Assembly (NCBI GenBank): GCA_945957125.1
Contig: CAMFJT010000009.1
Location: 1 to 54,733, forward strand
Reading direction: 5' to 3'
Length of the DNA: 54,733 nt
Source of the DNA: an uncultured Rhodospirillales bacterium
GTDB taxonomy: Bacteria; Pseudomonadota; Alphaproteobacteria; Reyranellales; Reyranellaceae
The translations under genes and the position numbers were made by a program. Under the pieces are notes generated by a model that saw only the letters and a list, made by a program, of their open reading frames with translations, had not been told where the DNA came from and ran no database searches. Positions 50,751 to 54,733 of the stretch are shown here, piece after piece (the stretch's first letter is position 1; every line of letters begins with the position of its first letter).

Positions 50751-50829
50751 CGGCGCACCATAGCGGCATAGTTATCCTTGCCCATGTGGACAGCTTCGGC
50801 CAAACACGCCGCTCCCAGTCCGAGTGCCC

Positions 50830-52635
50830 ATGGCCGATCCGCCTCTCCTGACCCTTGCCGGGATCCGTTTCCATCTCGGCGACCAGACCATCCTCGACGG
50901 CGTCGATCTTTCGATCGCGCCCGGCGAGCGCCTGTCGCTGGTCGGCCGCAACGGCGCGGGCAAGTCGACCCTGCTGCGCATCCTCGAAGGCCAGCCGATC
51001 TTCGACGGCGGCACGCGCTTCGCGCAGCCCGGCGCCACGATCGCCACCCTGCCGCAGGAGCCGGACTTCACCGGCCATCCGACGGTGGCGCACTACGTCG
51101 CCTCGGCGCTGCCCGATTCGCTCGGACCGTCTGACTATCGGGTCGAAGCGCTGCTCGCCGACCTGAAGCTGGACGGCACGCGCGAGCCGGCCGGGCTCTC
51201 GGGCGGCGAGGCGCGTCGCGCGGCCCTCGCGCGCGTGCTGGTCGCCGAACCCGAAGTGATGCTGCTCGACGAGCCGACCAACCATCTCGACCTGCCGACC
51301 ATCGAATGGCTGGAGGAGAGGCTGTCAGGCTGGAAGGGCGCCTATGTGCTGGTCAGCCACGACCGGCGTTTCCTGTCGACGCTGACGCGCGCGGTGCTGT
51401 GGCTCGACCGCGGCATCGTGCGCCGCCTCGACAAGGGTTACGACGCCTTCGAGGAATGGTCGACCGGCATCCTCGAGCGCGAGGCCACCGAACGGCACAA
51501 GCTCGACCGGCTGATCGAGCGCGAGACCGAATGGGCGGGCAAGAGCATCCGCGCCCGTCGCACGCGCAACGAAGGCCGGCTGCGGGCTCTGCGCGAGCTG
51601 CGCAAGCAGCGTCGCCAGCAGATCGGCCCCACCGGCCGCGCCACGATCGAGGTCGGCGAGGCGACGCAATCGGGCGCGCTCGCGATCACCGCGCGAAACA
51701 TCTCCAAGCGCTTCGGCGAGCGCACGATCGTGCGCGATTTCTCCACGCGCATCTTCCGCAAGGATCGGGTCGGGCTGATCGGACCCAACGGCGCGGGCAA
51801 GACGACCTTGCTGCGGATGCTGATCGGCGAGCTCGAGCCCGACACCGGCTCGGTCAAGCTCGGCGCCAACCTGATGCCGGTCGTGATCGACCAGCGCCGC
51901 ACCGCGCTCGACCCCGACAAGACCCCGTGGGAGATCCTGGCCGATCGCAACGACCACGTGCTGGTGCGCGGCACGCCGCGGCACGTCATGACCTACCTGC
52001 GCGAGTACCTGTTCAAGGACGAGCAGGCGCGCCAGCCGGTGCGAACCCTGTCGGGCGGCGAGCGCAACCGCCTGCTGCTGGCCAAGGCGCTGGCCGCGCC
52101 GTCCAACATGCTGGTGCTCGACGAGCCGACCAACGATCTCGACGCCGATACGCTCGACCTCCTGCAGGAGGCGCTGGCCGAGTTCGACGGCACCGTCCTG
52201 CTGGTCAGCCACGACCGTGACTTCCTCGACCGGCTGGTGACCTCGACCATCGCGCTCGAAGGCGACGGCACGGCGACCGAGTATGCCGGCGGCTACAGCG
52301 ACTACCTGATGCAGCGCGGCCCGCGTGAAGCGCCGGCTTCGACCGTCTCCGCGCCGCGCAAGGAGAAGGCCGTCGCGCCGGCGGTGCGCGAGACGAAGGC
52401 GCGGCTGGGCTACAAGCGCGAACGCGCGCTGGCCGAGCTGCCGAAGAAGATCGAGGCGCTGCAGGCCGAGATGGCAGGCCTCCAATCCGCGCTTGCCGAT
52501 CCCGACCTTTACCGCCGCGATGCCGCGGATTTCCAGGCCAAGACCAGGCGCCTCGATGCCGCTCAGGCCGAGCTGGACACCGCCGAGACCGAATGGCTGG
52601 AACTCGAGATGCTGCGGGAAGAGCTGGGCGGTTGA
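50830..52635 (+). CDS. uup: ABC-F ATPase, Uup type
   Basis: A 601-residue cytosolic ATPase with two complete nucleotide-binding domains. Walker A is GRNGAGKST and GPNGAGKTT; signatures are LSGGEARRAAL and LSGGERNRLLL; each Walker B has LLDEPTNHLD or VLDEPTNDLD. Between them lies a charged linker of the ABC-F kind, and a C-terminal coiled coil (about residues 530-600, KRERALAELPKKIEALQAEM) characteristic of Uup. These proteins act on ribosomes or branched DNA intermediates rather than in transport. ATG 50830 is taken; GTG 50824 is possible. Confidence 0.92.
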   Translation: MADPPLLTLAGIRFHLGDQTILDGVDLSIAPGERLSLVGRNGAGKSTLLRILEGQPIFDGGTRFAQPGATIATLPQEPDFTGHPTVAHYVASALPDSLGPSDYRVEALLADLKLDGTREPAGLSGGEARRAALARVLVAEPEVMLLDEPTNHLDLPTIEWLEERLSGWKGAYVLVSHDRRFLSTLTRAVLWLDRGIVRRLDKGYDAFEEWSTGILEREATERHKLDRLIERETEWAGKSIRARRTRNEGRLRALRELRKQRRQQIGPTGRATIEVGEATQSGALAITARNISKRFGERTIVRDFSTRIFRKDRVGLIGPNGAGKTTLLRMLIGELEPDTGSVKLGANLMPVVIDQRRTALDPDKTPWEILADRNDHVLVRGTPRHVMTYLREYLFKDEQARQPVRTLSGGERNRLLLAKALAAPSNMLVLDEPTNDLDADTLDLLQEALAEFDGTVLLVSHDRDFLDRLVTSTIALEGDGTATEYAGGYSDYLMQRGPREAPASTVSAPRKEKAVAPAVRETKARLGYKRERALAELPKKIEALQAEMAGLQSALADPDLYRRDAADFQAKTRRLDAAQAELDTAETEWLELEMLREELGG

Positions 52636-52711
52636 GCGCTTCTTCGCGACCGGGCCATCGCGCGTCCTGAGGCGGTCACGTGGTTGACTCTCGCGGCCGC
52701 CGCCGCACGAT

Positions 52712-52735
52712 CCCAATCTGATTGATGCGATTGGG
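52712..52735. promoter_or_regulatory. short inverted repeat ahead of a lipoprotein gene
   Basis: CCCAATC (52712-52718) and GATTGGG (52729-52735) are perfect complements 10 bases apart, 12 bases before the start codon of the next lipoprotein gene. It could be an operator or a hairpin affecting translation start. A TTGACT at 52683 could be a -35 box, but no matching -10 is convincing. Confidence 0.3.
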
Positions 52736-52747
52736 GGGCGAATCCTG

Positions 52748-53194
52748 ATGCGGTGGCTGATCGTCGCGATTCTCTTTTCGGTTGCCGCATGCACCCCCGG
52801 CAACGAGCCGCCGAGCACCCGATATGCGCCGGAAAAAACCGGCTACGATGTTGCACGCGACACGACCGTCATCGGCCAGTACATCGCCTCCGGGAGCTAT
52901 GTCGAAGCGCAGGGCGTCAACCCGGAGGAAGTCAAATGGCGAGCGCTGCTCAAGGGCATGGAGGCGGCGCGCAAGGACGGCTACGACCTCGCCGTGTGGA
53001 TGCAGGCCGGGACGGGCACCGCGACCCAGAGGCTCACCTATGTAGGCTCGACGGGGACGTCCACGAGCCGCGGCCGCGGCTTCATCTACGTCGTTCGCGG
53101 CTACCGGTCGACGGACGATCATCCATCGGTTGCACGGCCCATCGCGGAGCTGATCGAGCAGATCAATCGCGCTCTCGCGACTTTCAAGGCGTAG
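52748..53194 (+). CDS. small lipoprotein, possibly CC0125/CC1285-like
   Basis: A 148-residue lipoprotein with lipobox VAAC (Cys15), then a mature domain with ALLKGMEAARKDGYDLAVWM and a beta-rich Gly/Thr stretch (YVGSTGTSTSRGRGFIYVV). The alternation of a helix containing the G-Y-D motif with beta strands recalls a small alphaproteobacterial lipoprotein family of unknown function. The assignment is tentative. A short inverted repeat precedes the start; a palindromic repeat follows the stop by 11 bases. Confidence 0.6.
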   Translation: MRWLIVAILFSVAACTPGNEPPSTRYAPEKTGYDVARDTTVIGQYIASGSYVEAQGVNPEEVKWRALLKGMEAARKDGYDLAVWMQAGTGTATQRLTYVGSTGTSTSRGRGFIYVVRGYRSTDDHPSVARPIAELIEQINRALATFKA

Positions 53195-53205
53195 AGGCCT
53201 TCCGC

Positions 53206-53237
53206 TGGGGGCGCGCCACTGGAGTGGCGCGCCCCCA
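53206..53237. repeat. GC-rich palindrome (CCACTGGAGTGG core)
   Basis: Fifteen-base perfect arms, TGGGGGCGCGCCACT and AGTGGCGCGCCCCCA, around GG. The left flank TCCGC is shared with the copy at 11082. It lies between a convergent lipoprotein and the binding-protein gene, 32 bases before the latter's stop. Confidence 0.8.
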
Positions 53238-53269
53238 ATAAAAGATCCATGCAGGCCGGCGGCGACCGA

Positions 53270-54733
53270 TCAGCTCTTGTCGATATTCCACAGCACCGTT
53301 ACCGGCGCCTTCAGCCAGCCGTTCACATTGGCGCGCGCCGCACCCGGCCCGTACCACTGGCCGAGCCAGGCATACTGCGCCGTCTCGAGCGCGCGGTTCT
53401 GCACGGCCGCGGCCAGCGCCTTGGATTTGGCCGGATCGGTTTCCTTGGCATAGGCGTCGCGAAGCTTTTCCATCTCCGGATCGTTCGGCCAGCCGAACCA
53501 GGCCTTCTCGCCGCTGGCGACGGTGAAGTTGGCGGCGATCGGATTGAGGATGTCGGCGGCGATGGCGTAGGTGTGGAAGAGGCTCCAGCCGCCCTTGTCG
53601 GCCGGGTCCTTCTTCGCGCGCCGGGAGACGACCGTCTGCCAGTCCATCGACTGCATGTCGACCTTGAAGCCGCCCTGCTCGAGCAGCGCCTTGGTCACCG
53701 GCGCCATGTTGGTCAGCACCGGCAGCGTCGTCGACTGCATCAGCACGACCGGCGTGCCGTCGTACCCGGCCTCCTTGAGCAGCGCCTTCGACTTCTCGAA
53801 ATCCGGCTTGGTCAGCAGGTCGCCCTTGATCTCGACGGCGTTGGGCGTGCCGCAGACGAAGGCCGCGGTGCAGACCTTGTAGTATTCCGGCTCGCCGACC
53901 GTGGCCTTGAGGTAATCCTCCTGCCGGATGCAGAGCAGGGCGGCCTGGCGGATCTTGGGATTGTCGAACGGCTTGGTCAGGTGGTTCATGCGGAAGACGA
54001 ACTGCTGGCCGAGCGGGTTCCAGTTCACCGTCTTCACGCCCTTGTCCTTCTTCAGCACCGGGATCAGGTCGTGCGGCACCTGCTCGACCATGTCGATCTC
54101 GCCGGCGATCAGCGCGTTTACCTGCTGTTGCGGGTCGGGCATGTCGATGAACTCGACCCGGTCGACCTTGGCGATCTTGCCGCCGGCCAGACCCGAAGCG
54201 GGCTCTGAGCGCGGCTTGTACTTCGCATTCCTGACGTAGACGTGCTTCTCGCCCGGCTTGGACTCGGCATTGACGTAGATGAACGGCCCCGAGCCGACCT
54301 GGCTGTCGATCTGCTTGAACGGATCGGTGTCGGCGATCCGCTTGGGCATCATGAAGGGCACGTTGGACGACGGCTTGCCCAGCGTGTCGAGCACCAGGCC
54401 GTATGGCTCCTTGAGCTTCAGGGTGAAGGTCCGGCCATCGACCGGCTTCCACTCGACGACGAAGTCGGCGAGCTTCTGGCCCATCGGATCGCGAACCTGC
54501 CAGCGCTTGAGCGAGGAGACGCAATCCTCGGCCGTCACCGGCGCGCCGTCATGCCATTCGAGGCCGTCGCGCAGGGTGAAGGTCCACAGCGTCTTGTCGG
54601 CGGAGACTTCGTGCTTGTCGACCATCTGCGGCTTGACCGCGCCCGATTCGTCGGTCGCGAACAGGACGTCGTAGATCATGTAGCCGTGGTCGCGCGTGAC
54701 GTAGGCCGTCGTCCAGATCGGATCGAGGATCGT
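53270..54733 (-). CDS. peptide/nickel-type ABC transporter substrate-binding protein (N terminus outside the window)
   Basis: The last 487 residues of a family-5 binding protein (DppA/OppA/NikA type). The frame runs open to the window edge, so the signal peptide and first 30-60 residues are missing. Family landmarks are LWTFTLRDGLEWHDGAPVTA, DCVSSLKRW, VGSGPFIY, IDMPDPQQQVNALIAGEIDM and FDNPKIRQAALLCI. It is expected to be periplasmic and to bind oligopeptides or similar ligands. Partner permease and ATPase genes are not in the window. It converges on the small lipoprotein gene, with a palindromic repeat between them. Confidence 0.9.
   Translation of the reverse strand, partial: TILDPIWTTAYVTRDHGYMIYDVLFATDESGAVKPQMVDKHEVSADKTLWTFTLRDGLEWHDGAPVTAEDCVSSLKRWQVRDPMGQKLADFVVEWKPVDGRTFTLKLKEPYGLVLDTLGKPSSNVPFMMPKRIADTDPFKQIDSQVGSGPFIYVNAESKPGEKHVYVRNAKYKPRSEPASGLAGGKIAKVDRVEFIDMPDPQQQVNALIAGEIDMVEQVPHDLIPVLKKDKGVKTVNWNPLGQQFVFRMNHLTKPFDNPKIRQAALLCIRQEDYLKATVGEPEYYKVCTAAFVCGTPNAVEIKGDLLTKPDFEKSKALLKEAGYDGTPVVLMQSTTLPVLTNMAPVTKALLEQGGFKVDMQSMDWQTVVSRRAKKDPADKGGWSLFHTYAIAADILNPIAANFTVASGEKAWFGWPNDPEMEKLRDAYAKETDPAKSKALAAAVQNRALETAQYAWLGQWYGPGAARANVNGWLKAPVTVLWNIDKS

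Noticed and set aside
1-54733. CRISPR arrays, tRNA or rRNA genes, insertion sequences, prophage
   Set aside because: No regularly spaced direct repeats, cloverleaf-like conserved T-loop sequences, transposase or phage genes were seen. The repeats present are palindromic and dispersed.

Overview
The window is very GC-rich, densely coded bacterial DNA with short gaps and many ATGA/GTGA stop-start overlaps. The run argS - SPOR protein - nagZ - scpA - scpB - tatA - tatB - tatC - serS - surE - pcm - (insertion) - nlpD-like M23 protein, with dgt a few genes upstream of argS, is a gene order typical of Alphaproteobacteria. The liv-type ABC transporter, amidohydrolases, TfdA-like dioxygenase and flavin monooxygenase suggest a metabolically versatile soil or water organism, perhaps near Reyranella or other Rhodospirillales/Hyphomicrobiales. 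That placement is an inference. No rRNA, tRNA, CRISPR, transposase or phage gene is visible, and no gene-free stretch exceeds about 270 bases.

Left part (1-12.3 kb): two membrane proteins of unknown role; two M20-type hydrolases; a divergent PuuE-type allantoinase (ureide/N-carbamoyl catabolism); two tandem small exported proteins with an Rpf/lysozyme-like signature; and a complete branched-chain-amino-acid-type ABC transporter (binding protein, LivH, LivM, LivG, LivF) with an intra-operon hairpin and an amidohydrolase just upstream.

Middle part (12.4-29.1 kb): a 518-residue helical protein of unknown function; a probable Tat-exported PDZ-like protein; an EamA permease; a flavin monooxygenase; a CHRD lipoprotein; a catabolic-looking stretch (aldo/keto reductase plus two duplicated amidohydrolases, a TfdA-like dioxygenase, a fused class II aldolase/short-chain dehydrogenase with a divergent AraC regulator); a frameshifted gene remnant; an MDR oxidoreductase; and xanthine phosphoribosyltransferase.

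Right part (29.2-54.7 kb): three TerC-family metal-transport paralogues with a universal stress protein around dgt; a solitary glycogen synthase; and the conserved housekeeping block covering tRNA charging (argS, serS), chromosome condensation (scpAB), Tat export (tatABC), cell-wall recycling (nagZ) and stationary-phase maintenance (surE, pcm). Between pcm and the nlpD-like gene lies a module made of a SigF-like ECF sigma factor and its NrsF-like membrane anti-sigma on one strand, and a bufferin-like Cys-rich peptide plus DoxX on the other. Both divergent promoters carry the same GTAAYG-N16-CGAA motif, which points to one metal- or oxidant-responsive regulon. The window closes with two uncharacterised genes, an Uup-type ABC-F ATPase, a small lipoprotein and a truncated peptide-type binding protein.

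At least eleven GC-rich palindromes of three related types lie in the intergenic gaps. Several are doublets resembling REPINs, including one perfect 43-bp inverted repeat.
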